From Saprospira grandis (lineage in GTDB: Bacteria > Bacteroidota > Bacteroidia > Chitinophagales > Saprospiraceae): a DNA stretch of 64,000 nt. The DNA is taken from assembly GCF_027594745.1 (NCBI RefSeq), contig NZ_CP110854.1, positions 3,179,501 through 3,243,500 on the forward strand, in the 5' to 3' direction. This document shows, one piece after another, positions 25,596-34,300 of the stretch. Made by a program: the position numbers and the translations under genes. The notes under the pieces were generated by a model. It saw only the letters and a program-made list of their open reading frames with translations. It made no database searches and was not told where the DNA came from. The first letter of the stretch is position 1. Each line of letters opens with the position of its first letter.

Positions 25596-26669
25596 ATGAA
25601 ACGGATCGGATTATTAGCCATTATTTTAATCATCTTATTGGGTTTGGCCTATTGGCTTTGGCAAGGGCGCGAGGAGTACAAAGACAGCTTTACAGAGGTA
25701 GAGCATACGCAATTTGCGGTAGAAAACGCTCGAGAGGTTTTGCATAAAATCTTTTTGGCCGATAAGCAGGGCAATCAGGCCCTTTTTGAAAAGCAGTCGG
25801 ATGGCAGCTGGACCTATACCAATCAGGCGACGGGCAAGGTTTTTCGGCCTAGCCCCAATGCCTTTAATAACTTGATGGAGACCGTAGAAAAGGTACGGGC
25901 CAGAAACCGAGTGCCTGCGGCTTCGGTCAATTCGGTCCTTAAAGGGATTGGAAGTATTGGCATCAAGGTAGAGTTGTACAACAAACAAGATAAAAAAATG
26001 CGGACCTACTACATTGGTGGTCCAGCCGATGCCGGGCAGGCTACTTTTGCGGTCATGGAAGGTGCTGAGGTGCCTTATATGGTCTATTTGCCTAAGTTTT
26101 CGGGCAGTATTGACACCCGCTATACTTGTAGAGAAGAGGCCCTGAGAGATAAGGCCATGTTGCGCATCAACCCCAAAAAAATAGCTTGGTTAGAGATGGA
26201 ATATTACTCGCCAGAGCAGCGGCCCTATTCTTTTCACATTGATTGCAATGGGGGAGAGGACTATAAATTGCGTCCTTTATACCAGATGCCCAATGGAGAG
26301 GATGTAGCCCAGGGGCAGCTGAAAAAGGAGTATATTTCGGCCTATTTGGAGGAAATGGAATTCATGGGGGCCGAGCGTTTGATTTATGATGCGCCTTTGC
26401 GAGATTCTATTGTCAAAACGGTTCCTTTTGCCCAATTGCGTTATGAATTTGAGAATGGAAAAAAGGAGCAATTGAGCATTTATCCGGTCATTAACCCTTC
26501 TTATGACCGTGGCGATGGTCGTCCGGGTTTGCGCGAGCGCATCATTCGATATTTTGTCGATCGGGATGAGGATCATTTTTATTTGGCCCAGAATCTCGTT
26601 TTGCAAAAGCTGCTACGTCCATATGACTTTTTCTTAGTGACGGAGGCTCCCCAGGCTCCCCAACAATAA
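25596..26669 (+). CDS. Membrane-anchored DUF4340-like protein
   Basis: 357 residues. A single N-terminal membrane segment (RIGLLAIILIILLGLAYWLW) is followed by a soluble domain, probably in the periplasm. YYIGGPADAGQATFAVMEGAEVPYMVYLPKF matches the DUF4340 pattern, in which such proteins often accompany gliding-motility-type ABC components; none is seen here. The function is unknown. The LRR gene starts 4 nt after its stop codon, so the two are almost surely cotranscribed. Confidence 0.75.
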   Translation: MKRIGLLAIILIILLGLAYWLWQGREEYKDSFTEVEHTQFAVENAREVLHKIFLADKQGNQALFEKQSDGSWTYTNQATGKVFRPSPNAFNNLMETVEKVRARNRVPAASVNSVLKGIGSIGIKVELYNKQDKKMRTYYIGGPADAGQATFAVMEGAEVPYMVYLPKFSGSIDTRYTCREEALRDKAMLRINPKKIAWLEMEYYSPEQRPYSFHIDCNGGEDYKLRPLYQMPNGEDVAQGQLKKEYISAYLEEMEFMGAERLIYDAPLRDSIVKTVPFAQLRYEFENGKKEQLSIYPVINPSYDRGDGRPGLRERIIRYFVDRDEDHFYLAQNLVLQKLLRPYDFFLVTEAPQAPQQ

Positions 26670-26673
26670 ACTT

Positions 26674-28245
26674 ATGCCCAATCGATTTACTACCGACGAA
26701 CTGGCCAACTTATTACTGCTGCTGCGGAGTTCGCAGCCCGAAAATGTAGAATTGGCCTTTAGCCTTTTGGCAGAAGGGCCGCAGCCTCCCCAGCTGCTGG
26801 CCGCTCTTTTTTATGTCTATCAGTTTGCGCCTACTGCTTCCATTGCCGAGGCGGCCGAGCGTTTGCTACGGGCCAATCCGAGGCTAGCGGCTTCGGGGGT
26901 AATGGATTTTTATTGGCAGCAGATTAGCCGATCGCTTCTTTTATCTTCTCAGGAAAAGACCTTGGCCCAGCAGCTTCATCTTTGCCAGGCCGAGGCCGAT
27001 TTGCCTGCCAAGCTATTGGCCGAATGGCTTTATGAGGACCATAAATTGGGGGCCTACTATTTATTGGATGGGGGCCGAAAGGCCGATGCAGATTTGAGTT
27101 TTTGCCAAAAGGGCGATTTGATCGACCTTTCTCAGGCGGGCCTAGAAGAGTTTCCCTTGGCCGTTTTGGCCCATAAAAATCTTCGGCATCTTCGGCTCAA
27201 TGATAATTTTTTGCGCCGCCTCCCGCCAGAAATTGCCGAGCTAGAGCAGCTAGAAGTCCTAGAGCTATCGGGTAATCAATTGCGTAAATTGCCCAAGGCG
27301 TTGTTGTCGCTCAAGCAGCTCAAGCGCCTAGAATTAGGCCGCAACAACCTCAAGCAATTTCCCAGCTTTTTGGCCGAGCTTCCTCAGCTAGAAGCCTTAG
27401 AACTGACCGGCAGTTGCCAGGTAAATTTGCAAAGGGGCTTGGCCCTGCCCGAAGAATTTTGTCGCGCTCCAAAGTTGCGGCAACTAGGCCTGGCGAATTA
27501 CAAACGGCCCTCGCAGAGCCTCAAAGCCTATACGCCCTTTCATAATTATCCTCATTTTAGCGAGCTTCAGCTGCCTGCAGGGCAGCGCCTTCCCTTAGAG
27601 CAGCCCTTGGCCATGGCGGCCTTGGCTTTTGAGCAGAACAAAGAGGGTTTGGCTTTTTTGCTTCGCTATAGCGAAGACTCGGAGCAAAAACGTCGCTTAT
27701 TGGCCCATTTCTATCAGGAAGAAGCCAAAACCATGGACCTTTCTGGGCAGTATTTAGAGCATCTTCCTGCCGAAATTGCCGATTTTGATATAGAGATTTT
27801 GGACCTTAGTCAGTGCCGACTAGGCTTGGTGGGCAGTTACTACAAACAAAAGGAAGAGCTATCTAAGGGGGCAAAGCAGGTAGACCGAGAGCGGCTCCAT
27901 ATTTTGGGGCAATTGAAGAATATGCGGGCCTTGTCCTTAAAAAATTGTAGCCTTACAGCCCTGCCCGCCTCCCTATTTGATTTGCCCAATTTAGAGGATT
28001 TGGACCTCTCTTATAATCTCTTAGAGGAGTTTCCAGAAAACTGGAGGGGCCTGCCCAATTTGCAGCGCCTTTCCTTTTATCAGAGCTTTTCGGTCTATAG
28101 TCCCTCTTTAGAATTACCCAGCAGCTTTTTGCAACTCAAGCAATTGCGAGAGCTTAGGTTCTATTTGCATCGGGCGGCCAAAGAGGGCGTAAAAGAGCAG
28201 ATTAAGGCGCATTTTGGGCCAGAATTACAATATTTACTCGATTAG
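26674..28245 (+). CDS. Leucine-rich-repeat protein
   Basis: 523 residues without a signal peptide. An N-terminal helical region (1-140) precedes LRRs of the LxxLxLxxNxLxxLPxx type in two blocks, about 155-260 (for example LEVLELSGNQLRKLPKALLSLKQL) and about 360-500 (LRALSLKNCSLTALPASLFDLPNL, LEDLDLSYNLLEEFPENW). These form a solenoid for protein binding. It is translated right after the DUF4340 gene and overlaps the convergent DUF3810 gene by 4 nt. The partner is unknown. Confidence 0.85.
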   Translation: MPNRFTTDELANLLLLLRSSQPENVELAFSLLAEGPQPPQLLAALFYVYQFAPTASIAEAAERLLRANPRLAASGVMDFYWQQISRSLLLSSQEKTLAQQLHLCQAEADLPAKLLAEWLYEDHKLGAYYLLDGGRKADADLSFCQKGDLIDLSQAGLEEFPLAVLAHKNLRHLRLNDNFLRRLPPEIAELEQLEVLELSGNQLRKLPKALLSLKQLKRLELGRNNLKQFPSFLAELPQLEALELTGSCQVNLQRGLALPEEFCRAPKLRQLGLANYKRPSQSLKAYTPFHNYPHFSELQLPAGQRLPLEQPLAMAALAFEQNKEGLAFLLRYSEDSEQKRRLLAHFYQEEAKTMDLSGQYLEHLPAEIADFDIEILDLSQCRLGLVGSYYKQKEELSKGAKQVDRERLHILGQLKNMRALSLKNCSLTALPASLFDLPNLEDLDLSYNLLEEFPENWRGLPNLQRLSFYQSFSVYSPSLELPSSFLQLKQLRELRFYLHRAAKEGVKEQIKAHFGPELQYLLD

Positions 28246-29324
28246 TTTTGCTTTTCCCAGGCATAAACCAAGAGAATCATGCGGTCATAGGAGGCCAGAC
28301 CTTCTTCTACGCCTTGCATTTGCAGGTAGGTTTCGTAGGCAATGCCATGCAGGCCGGGAACAAACTCAAAATAGGGGCCCATTTGCGCATAAATGGCGGC
28401 TAAATCTTGATGCACCCCTCTGTCGATTTGTGCTCGCAGATAGCGATAATAGCCGTGGTCACTATACTTTAGCTCGGAGAAAATGTAGCGCCAATAGGCC
28501 AGTTGGCCCGTATAACGGATAAAGGCATTGGGAGAGGCCTTACAAGCCAAATAAGCCAAAAAATTGCAGCTGGCCTCATCGCCAAAGCCGTAGCCATGGG
28601 CCAGTTCATGCGCAATGGTAAAGGGTTGTTGCAAAGGGTGTAGGGCCGATTCTATATGGGCTTCTCCCGTAAAGGGCCAATAAAATCCAGAGGCATTAAA
28701 GCCATAGCCCAAGCCCTTGGGCTGCAAGGCCCGCAATCTAAAATTTGCCTGATGCGGATAGCCCAGTTTGGCCAGCTCAGCCTCCAAACAAGTACGCAGA
28801 TGAGGCACTATATCTTTGGGCAAAATTGCACTATCTAAAGCAAAACTATCTAATGGACCAATTTCGGCTCGGGCTTGGGCCACCGCTTCGAGTATTCGGC
28901 TGCCCTCTGCCCGCATTTCTTCTTGAGAAAGTGGGCGAACGGCCAATTCTAGCTGTTCTTCTAAGGGAATTCTTGCATAATTATAGCCCCAAAGGCCCAA
29001 AAAAAGACTAACAATTAGGCCTATGAAATTGGCGCTGGCTCGTAGCTGTAAGCCTAAAAATGCTCTCCAACTGCCAAAAGGCCGGGCCCGAAACAGGGCC
29101 CAAATCCGATAGGCGGCCCAAAGGAAAAAGCTGGCCCAAAACAAATAGAAAGCCGCAAAAGGCAGGGGCGAAAAAAGCGCATCTAGTCCTTGGCGGATCC
29201 ATAAAAAGAGGCCTCTGGCGTAGTAGGTCTCGCAATGGGCCGGAAAAAATCCCCAAAAAACTCTTAGCAAAAGGGCCAAGAGGCCAAGCAGGAAAGGGAA
29301 GTAGTTTTTCAGGAAAAACCGCAT
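28242..29324 (-). CDS. DUF3810 family membrane protein with HExxH motif
   Basis: 360 residues. Three hydrophobic segments lie in the first ~125 residues (YFPFLLGLLALLLRVFWGFF; FAAFYLFWASFFLWAAYRIW; ANFIGLIVSLFLGLWGYNYA), followed by a soluble domain with the zinc-peptidase-like motif FTIAHELAHGYGFGDEASCNFLAY at about 235-260. The DUF3810 family is common in Bacteroidota and Firmicutes and has no settled function; the HELAH plus a downstream Glu suggests a metalloprotease. Its stop overlaps the LRR gene's stop region by 4 nt on the other strand. Confidence 0.85.
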   Translation of the reverse strand: MRFFLKNYFPFLLGLLALLLRVFWGFFPAHCETYYARGLFLWIRQGLDALFSPLPFAAFYLFWASFFLWAAYRIWALFRARPFGSWRAFLGLQLRASANFIGLIVSLFLGLWGYNYARIPLEEQLELAVRPLSQEEMRAEGSRILEAVAQARAEIGPLDSFALDSAILPKDIVPHLRTCLEAELAKLGYPHQANFRLRALQPKGLGYGFNASGFYWPFTGEAHIESALHPLQQPFTIAHELAHGYGFGDEASCNFLAYLACKASPNAFIRYTGQLAYWRYIFSELKYSDHGYYRYLRAQIDRGVHQDLAAIYAQMGPYFEFVPGLHGIAYETYLQMQGVEEGLASYDRMILLVYAWEKQN

Positions 29325-29404
29325 ATTTTCTATATTTTGGACAACTGATTAAAACGAACTCATTTTGGGGCAGCCTAGCGCCCTTTAGCAATAATACTCA
29401 AGTT

Positions 29405-29806
29405 ATGGATTTCCTTTTGGCGCTCAAAGCCTTTTTCTTGGGCTTGATTTACCTAGGCGGTATTTTTGCCTTGGCGGGCTTCCTTTTGCCCATTTTTCCG
29501 CTTCCCCTGCTCTTGTATATCCGTCAAAAGTTACTCCATTTTAGTGATAAGGTGGCCGTAAAAAATGAGGCTAGAGGACGCCAACTATGGCGCTTTTCTA
29601 GGGGCTTAATGATGGGGATTTCGGCCCTCTTACTCTTGGGCCTTATGGCCTACGCCAGCTACAGTTTTCAGTGGGTTTTGGGGCAGTATATCGCTGTAGA
29701 AATGCCTGCTTTTTGGGGCTATTTTGCCTTGGGGCTGGCGCTTCCTCTTTTGTATTACTTTTGGGTGGTTTGGAAAATGTACAAGCGGCAGTTGGCTACT
29801 TTCTAA
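29405..29806 (+). CDS. Small membrane protein of unknown function
   Basis: 133 residues from the ATG at 29405 (MDFLLALKAFFLG). The open frame extends upstream to 29060 but would cover the DUF3810 promoter and start, so it is rejected. Three hydrophobic segments are visible (FFLGLIYLGGIFALAGFLLPIFPLPLLLYI; GLMMGISALLLLGLMAYASY; FWGYFALGLALPLLYYFWVVW). No family is recognised. It is divergent from DUF3810. Confidence 0.6.
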   Translation: MDFLLALKAFFLGLIYLGGIFALAGFLLPIFPLPLLLYIRQKLLHFSDKVAVKNEARGRQLWRFSRGLMMGISALLLLGLMAYASYSFQWVLGQYIAVEMPAFWGYFALGLALPLLYYFWVVWKMYKRQLATF

Positions 29807-29816
29807 TGTATAATTT

Positions 29817-30005
29817 GGGGCTGCCCCGCGCGGCCAACTGCGGCCCAAGGGCCTTGTTGTCGCTTGGGTCGCTCCACTTCGCAGCTCGCAAGCCTGCTCG
29901 GCCCTGCAGGCTTTTTCGCTTTGCTTCAAAAGCCTTGGGTCTGCCGCCTGCGGCGGCCCTGCTTCGGCAGCTCAGCCTGCGGCGGCTTCGCCGCCTGTCC
30001 GCTGC
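29817..30005 (+). repeat. GC-rich multi-hairpin element, copy E8
   Basis: Head GGGGCTGCCCCGC after an AATTT run, 10 nt after the stop codon at 29806. The variable arm is GGCTTTT/AAAAGCC around a TCGCTTTGCTTC loop. It then has the GCCGCC/GGCGGC hairpin, a GCAGCTCAGCC joint and a terminal GGCGGC hairpin. Confidence 0.85.
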
Positions 30006-30040
30006 AGAGGGCCAAATTATCTTGCATAAAACATCAGCTT

Positions 30041-30802
30041 ATGAAAATTACCTTAGTCCAAGCAAATTTGCATTGGGAAGATGCTTCGGCCAATTTGGCC
30101 CATTTTGACCAACTTTTGGCGCCTTTGGCCCCCAAAGAAAGTGATTTAATCATCTTGCCCGAAATGTTTACAACGGGCTTTAGCATGAGTCCCCAAAAAT
30201 TGGCCGAGCCCATGATGGGGCCCGCTATGCAATGGATGCAGCAAAAAGCCCAAGCATTGGAGGCTGTTTTGGCGGGCAGCCTCATTATTGAGGAAGGGGG
30301 AAAGTACTACAATCGTTTTGTTTGGATGCCTCCTTCAGGCGATTATCTCTGTTACGATAAAAAACATCTATTTACGATGGCCCAAGAAGAGTTGCATTAT
30401 GAGGCGGGCCAAGAAAAAATAATCATCGCCTATAAAGGCTGGCGGATCTGTCCTTTTGTTTGCTATGATCTTCGCTTTCCGATCTGGAACCGAAACCGCC
30501 AAGAGGAGCCGTATGATTTGGCCATTTATGTGGCCAATTGGCCCGACAAGCGCAGTGCACATTGGCGGGCGCTGCTTCAGGCCCGAGCAATAGAAAACCA
30601 AGCTTATGTTGCTGCTGTAAATCGGGTAGGGGTTGATGGCACAGATTTGTATTATTCTGGCTACAGTAGCCTAATTGCTGCCGATGGCAAAATATTGTTT
30701 CAGTTAAAAGATAAGGAGCAAATAAAAAATATAAAGATATCTATAGATGAATTATTAGCTATACGGAAAGGGCTCCCTTTCTTGAAGGACCAAGCAAAAT
30801 AG
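30041..30802 (+). CDS. Carbon-nitrogen hydrolase (nitrilase family, YafV/Nit2-like amidase)
   Basis: 253 residues from the ATG at 30041; an upstream extension would run through a GC-rich element. The catalytic triad of the superfamily is visible: Glu41 in LPEMFTTGF, Lys107 in YDKKHLF and Cys141 in PFVCYDLRFP. The tail motif YSGYSSLIAADGKIL is also typical. Close relatives are omega-amidases that hydrolyse alpha-ketoglutaramate and alpha-ketosuccinamate. It is cytoplasmic and appears monocistronic. Confidence 0.88.
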   Translation: MKITLVQANLHWEDASANLAHFDQLLAPLAPKESDLIILPEMFTTGFSMSPQKLAEPMMGPAMQWMQQKAQALEAVLAGSLIIEEGGKYYNRFVWMPPSGDYLCYDKKHLFTMAQEELHYEAGQEKIIIAYKGWRICPFVCYDLRFPIWNRNRQEEPYDLAIYVANWPDKRSAHWRALLQARAIENQAYVAAVNRVGVDGTDLYYSGYSSLIAADGKILFQLKDKEQIKNIKISIDELLAIRKGLPFLKDQAK

Positions 30803-30883
30803 ACTTTTGTATAGAATTATTCTATTTAGAGTCTTAAAGGGAGTGAAAACTTAAATTGTATACTGTAATTAATTATTATATAG

Positions 30884-30891
30884 TATATTTG
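30884..30891 (+). promoter_or_regulatory. Promoter -7 box of sRNA copy 1
   Basis: TATATTTG, an exact match to the Bacteroidota TAnnTTTG -7 element, lies 3 nt before the conserved sRNA block. No TTG at the standard 19-nt distance is seen; the nearest is at 30856, 25 nt upstream. Confidence 0.55.
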
Positions 30892-30896
30892 AAGAC

Positions 30897-30958
30897 TTGT
30901 TCTTCATACATTTTTAGGGGTTAGTACCTGCTCACATTTTTGTGGGCAGGTCTTTTTT
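30897..30958 (+). ncRNA. Candidate small RNA, copy 1
   Basis: About 62 nt running from just after the TATATTTG box to the T-run of an intrinsic terminator (CCTGCTCACA / TGTGGGCAGG stem, TTT loop). The 5' part has ACTTGTTCTTCATAC and TTTTTAGGGGTTAGTACC. The block from 30895 to the T-run recurs at 31061 with one substitution, while the surrounding DNA is not duplicated. No ORF fits. The exact 5' end is estimated from the promoter position. Confidence 0.65.
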
Positions 30959-31026
30959 ACATATAGTGCGTGAAAAATATACATCATGTCATTTTCAGGT
31001 GAAAACTGTTAAAAAATAGTAATTCG

Positions 31027-31056
31027 TTGAATTTCTATCAAAATACATTATATTTG
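31027..31056 (+). promoter_or_regulatory. Promoter of sRNA copy 2
   Basis: TTG at 31027-31029, a 19-nt spacer and TATATTTG at 31049-31056 fit the Bacteroidota sigma-ABfr promoter (TTG / TAnnTTTG). Transcription would start about 5-7 nt downstream, at the conserved block. Confidence 0.65.
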
Positions 31057-31061
31057 GACTA

Positions 31062-31126
31062 CTTGTTCTTCATACATTTTTAGGGGTTAGTACCTGCTCG
31101 CATTTTTGTGGGCAGGTCTTTTTTTT
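31062..31126 (+). ncRNA. Candidate small RNA, copy 2
   Basis: Second copy of the ~62-nt unit, starting ACTTGTTCTTC and ending in the terminator hairpin plus a run of eight T. It differs from copy 1 by A to G at the base of the stem (CTCGC instead of CTCAC). Copies are 166 bp apart. A GC-rich element follows the T-run. Confidence 0.65.
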
Positions 31127-31139
31127 GCCCTGAGGCAAG

Positions 31140-31299
31140 GGTTGGGCTTGGCGGCGAAGCCGCTAGGGCCCGTAGGGCCCATGGCTGAGGGATGGATAGC
31201 AGTGGCCGCAGGCCAGACCCAGCCGCCAAAGGCGGCGCAGGGCCGAGCGAATAGCGAGCTGCGACACAGCCCGACCCGCCCGCAGGGCGGGGCAGCCCC
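31140..31299 (-). repeat. GC-rich multi-hairpin element, copy E9
   Basis: On the minus strand it begins GGGGCTGCCCC, then GCCC-GCAG-GGGC type head hairpin, alternative core GCTATTCGCTCGGCCC, GCCGCC/GGCGGC arms, GGCC hairpin, ATCCATCCCTCAGCC joint and a GGGCCC-type hairpin. It lies between sRNA copy 2 and the terminator of the surface-protein gene. Confidence 0.85.
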
Positions 31300-31312
31300 A
31301 AAAAAAGAAAAT

Positions 31313-31348
31313 AAAAAAGGGAGCATCGGAAAAAAATCCAATGCTCCC
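31313..31348 (-). terminator. Terminator of the repeat-rich surface protein
   Basis: Minus-strand stem GGGAGCATTGGAT / TCCGATGCTCCC with a T-rich loop, followed by six T, 26 nt after the stop codon at 31374. The element head lies a few bases further on. Confidence 0.85.
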
Positions 31349-31373
31349 AAAATTTTAGAGAAAGACAGAGGGT

Positions 31374-34300
31374 TTAGTTACCTCGACGTTTTTGCGTTTT
31401 GGCTTCTTCCTTCTTTTCTGCCTCTGTTTTAGTAGTACTTCCACGACGTTTTTGGTCTTTAGTCGAGGTTTTTGTCCGCTTATTGCTTTGCTTTTTATCG
31501 TTTACCGTAGATCCACTATTGGTAGAGCTATTTTGGTTATTATTATCAGCTTTGCGGTCGGCGGTATTGCTAGTTCCTCCTCCGGCATTATAAGTAATGG
31601 CAAAGGTTTGTGTGGTACTTCCGTTATTGTTTGTGGCGGTAATTTCGAGCAAGTTGCTACCTGGGCGCAGGCCAACATTATTAGCTTGGAAATTGATGCC
31701 TGAAAGTTGGAAGTTCGACATATTCTGGCCGTTGAGCTTAAAGCGAACTTGGCTACGATTGTCTACATTCGTGATGGTAGCGCGAACATTGACGGTACGG
31801 ACCGAGCTCGTTCCAAGGCGAGGGCTAGTAAAGGTAACAGAAGGTTTGGGGCGGCTATTGGCGCCATTATTTCCTCCTGAATTTCGAGGATCCTTGGTAT
31901 TGTTATTTCCGCCGATGGTGCTAGAGTTTCCGCCAGAAACATTGAGAGAGCAATCGGCTAGGCTAGCGCGTTTATTTTCGGAGTCGCTACCGCCGGTAGT
32001 TTGTGCAGAAACGGTAAACGTGATAGCGCCAGAGCCGAGATTGCTTACATCTACGCGGGCGTTTAAGCGGCTACCGGCTAGGGTAAAGTCAGAAACTCTA
32101 CGGCCATTAACTTGGAAGCTCACTTCATTTTTGCTGCTCACATTAAGGACCTCGGCCGAAACGGCGGCGAAGCACTTATTGAGGTTGGGGCTAATAATTA
32201 CATTGAGGTTGCGTACATCTGGAGTTGGAGCGGGTTTATAGATCAGGGTAACGGCATCGCTAGCGGTACCAGCGCTATTTTGTCCAGAAATGCTAATGCT
32301 ATTATTGCCTTGGCGTAGGGGGACATTGGTTGCGCTAAAGCTAGTTCCACTAAAGCTAAAGTTACTCACAGCTCTACCATTCACCAAGAAGCTGACATTG
32401 CTACTGCTACTTACATTTCGGATGGTGGCCCGAATTGTCGTGCTATTGCTAGCGGCCGTATAAGGGTTGCTAGAGGGCGTAGTAATATCTACTGTTGGTG
32501 GTTGTGGAGCGGGTTGATAGATCACCACGGTTTGGTCAGAGGCATTGCCTTGGGCATTGCTTGCGCTAACGACAAAGGTATTATTGCCCGTATTCAATCG
32601 GATATTGGGGGCTGTAAACTTATTGTTGCTAAAGCGGAAGTTGCGGTTGGTTTGGCCATTCACTGTAAAGCGGATATCATTGGCTGAATTGACATTAAAG
32701 ACATCGGCTTGAATATCGACTTGGTTTTGGGCCACTGTATGTGGATCGGCAGAAGGAGAGGTAATTCTCACCGTAGGTGCAGGTGCTGGCTTGTAGGTAA
32801 TCACGGTTTGATCAGTAGCGCTACCATCTTGGTTGCGCACCTTGATACTAATTTGATTGCTTCCTTGCTTAAGATTTACCGAAGCAGTAATTGTATTATT
32901 GGCAAAATTGAAATTAGACACATTCTGATTATTCAGGCTAAAGCTAATTTCTGATTTGCGGCTAATATTGCTAGTTGTAGCAACGATACGAGTATTGGTA
33001 TTCGGGCTGTTGTAAGGATCTGTCGAAGGCGTAGTAATCTTCACTGTGGGTGGAGTAGAAATACGCTGCGGTTTAAAGATCACTACAGTTTGGTCCGAAG
33101 CATTACCATCTTGGTTGCTGGCCGAAACGACAATCGTATTATTCCCCTGTTGTAGGCGGACATTATTAGCGACAAAGCTAGTTCCGCTAAAGCTAAAGTT
33201 GCGAACGGTTTGTCCGTTTACCGTAAAGCGAACATTACTGCTACTGCCTACATGCTGGATGCTAGCTTTTACAGTTGTGCTATTGCTTGTGCTTGTATAA
33301 GGATCAGCTGAAGGAGTTGTAATATTGACCGTAGGGGGAGTGGGAACTCGCTGCGGCTTGTAAATAATCGTGGTTTGGTCCGAAGCATTACCATCTTGGT
33401 TGCTGGCCGAAACGACAATCGTATTATTCCCCTGTTGTAGGCGGACATTATTAGCGACAAAGCTAGTTCCGCTAAAGCTAAAGTTGCGAACGGTTTGTCC
33501 GTTTACCGTAAAGCGAACATTACTGCTACTGCCTACATGCTGGATGCTAGCTTTTACAGTTGTGCTATTGCTTGTGCTTGTATAAGGATCAGCTGAAGGA
33601 GTTGTAATATTGACCGTAGGGGGAGTGGGAACTCGCTGCGGCTTGTAAATAATCGTGGTTTGGTCCGAAGCATTACCATCTTGGTTGCTGGCCGAAACGA
33701 CAATCGTATTATTCCCCTGTTGTAGGCGGACATTATTAGCGACAAAGCTAGTTCCGCTAAAGCTAAAGTTGCGAACGGTTTGTCCGTTTACCTTAAAGCG
33801 AACTGCACGGTTGTTATCTACATGCTGAATACTGGCTCTAATTGTCGTTGTATTGCTCGGCGTATTATAAGGATTGGCCGAGGGCGTAGTAATATCTACT
33901 GTAGGTGGGGTAGCTACGCGCTGTGGCTTATAGATAATGGTGGTTTGGTCCGAAGCGGTACCATCTTGGTTGCTGGCCGAAATCACGACTACATTATTAC
34001 CCTGTTGTAGCGAAACATTATTGGCGCTAAAGCTGCTGCCGCTGAGGCTAAATCGACGAATTGTTTGCCCATTTACCTGCATTTGCACATCATTGCTATT
34101 ATTCACATTGCGAATGGTTGCGCGGATGTTTGCCTGACTAGCGCTAGAGGTATAAGGGTCGGCAGAAGGACTTGTAATACTTACTGTAGGTGGATTGGGG
34201 TTGCGCTGCGGCTTGTAGATAATCGTGGTTTGGTCTGAAGCAGTACCATCTGGGTTGCTAGCCGAAATCACGACTACATTATTACCTTGCTGTAGATTCA

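Noticed and set aside
29060..29404. N-terminal extension of the small membrane protein
   Set aside because: It would run antisense through the start of the DUF3810 gene; the ATG at 29405 opens directly into a membrane segment.
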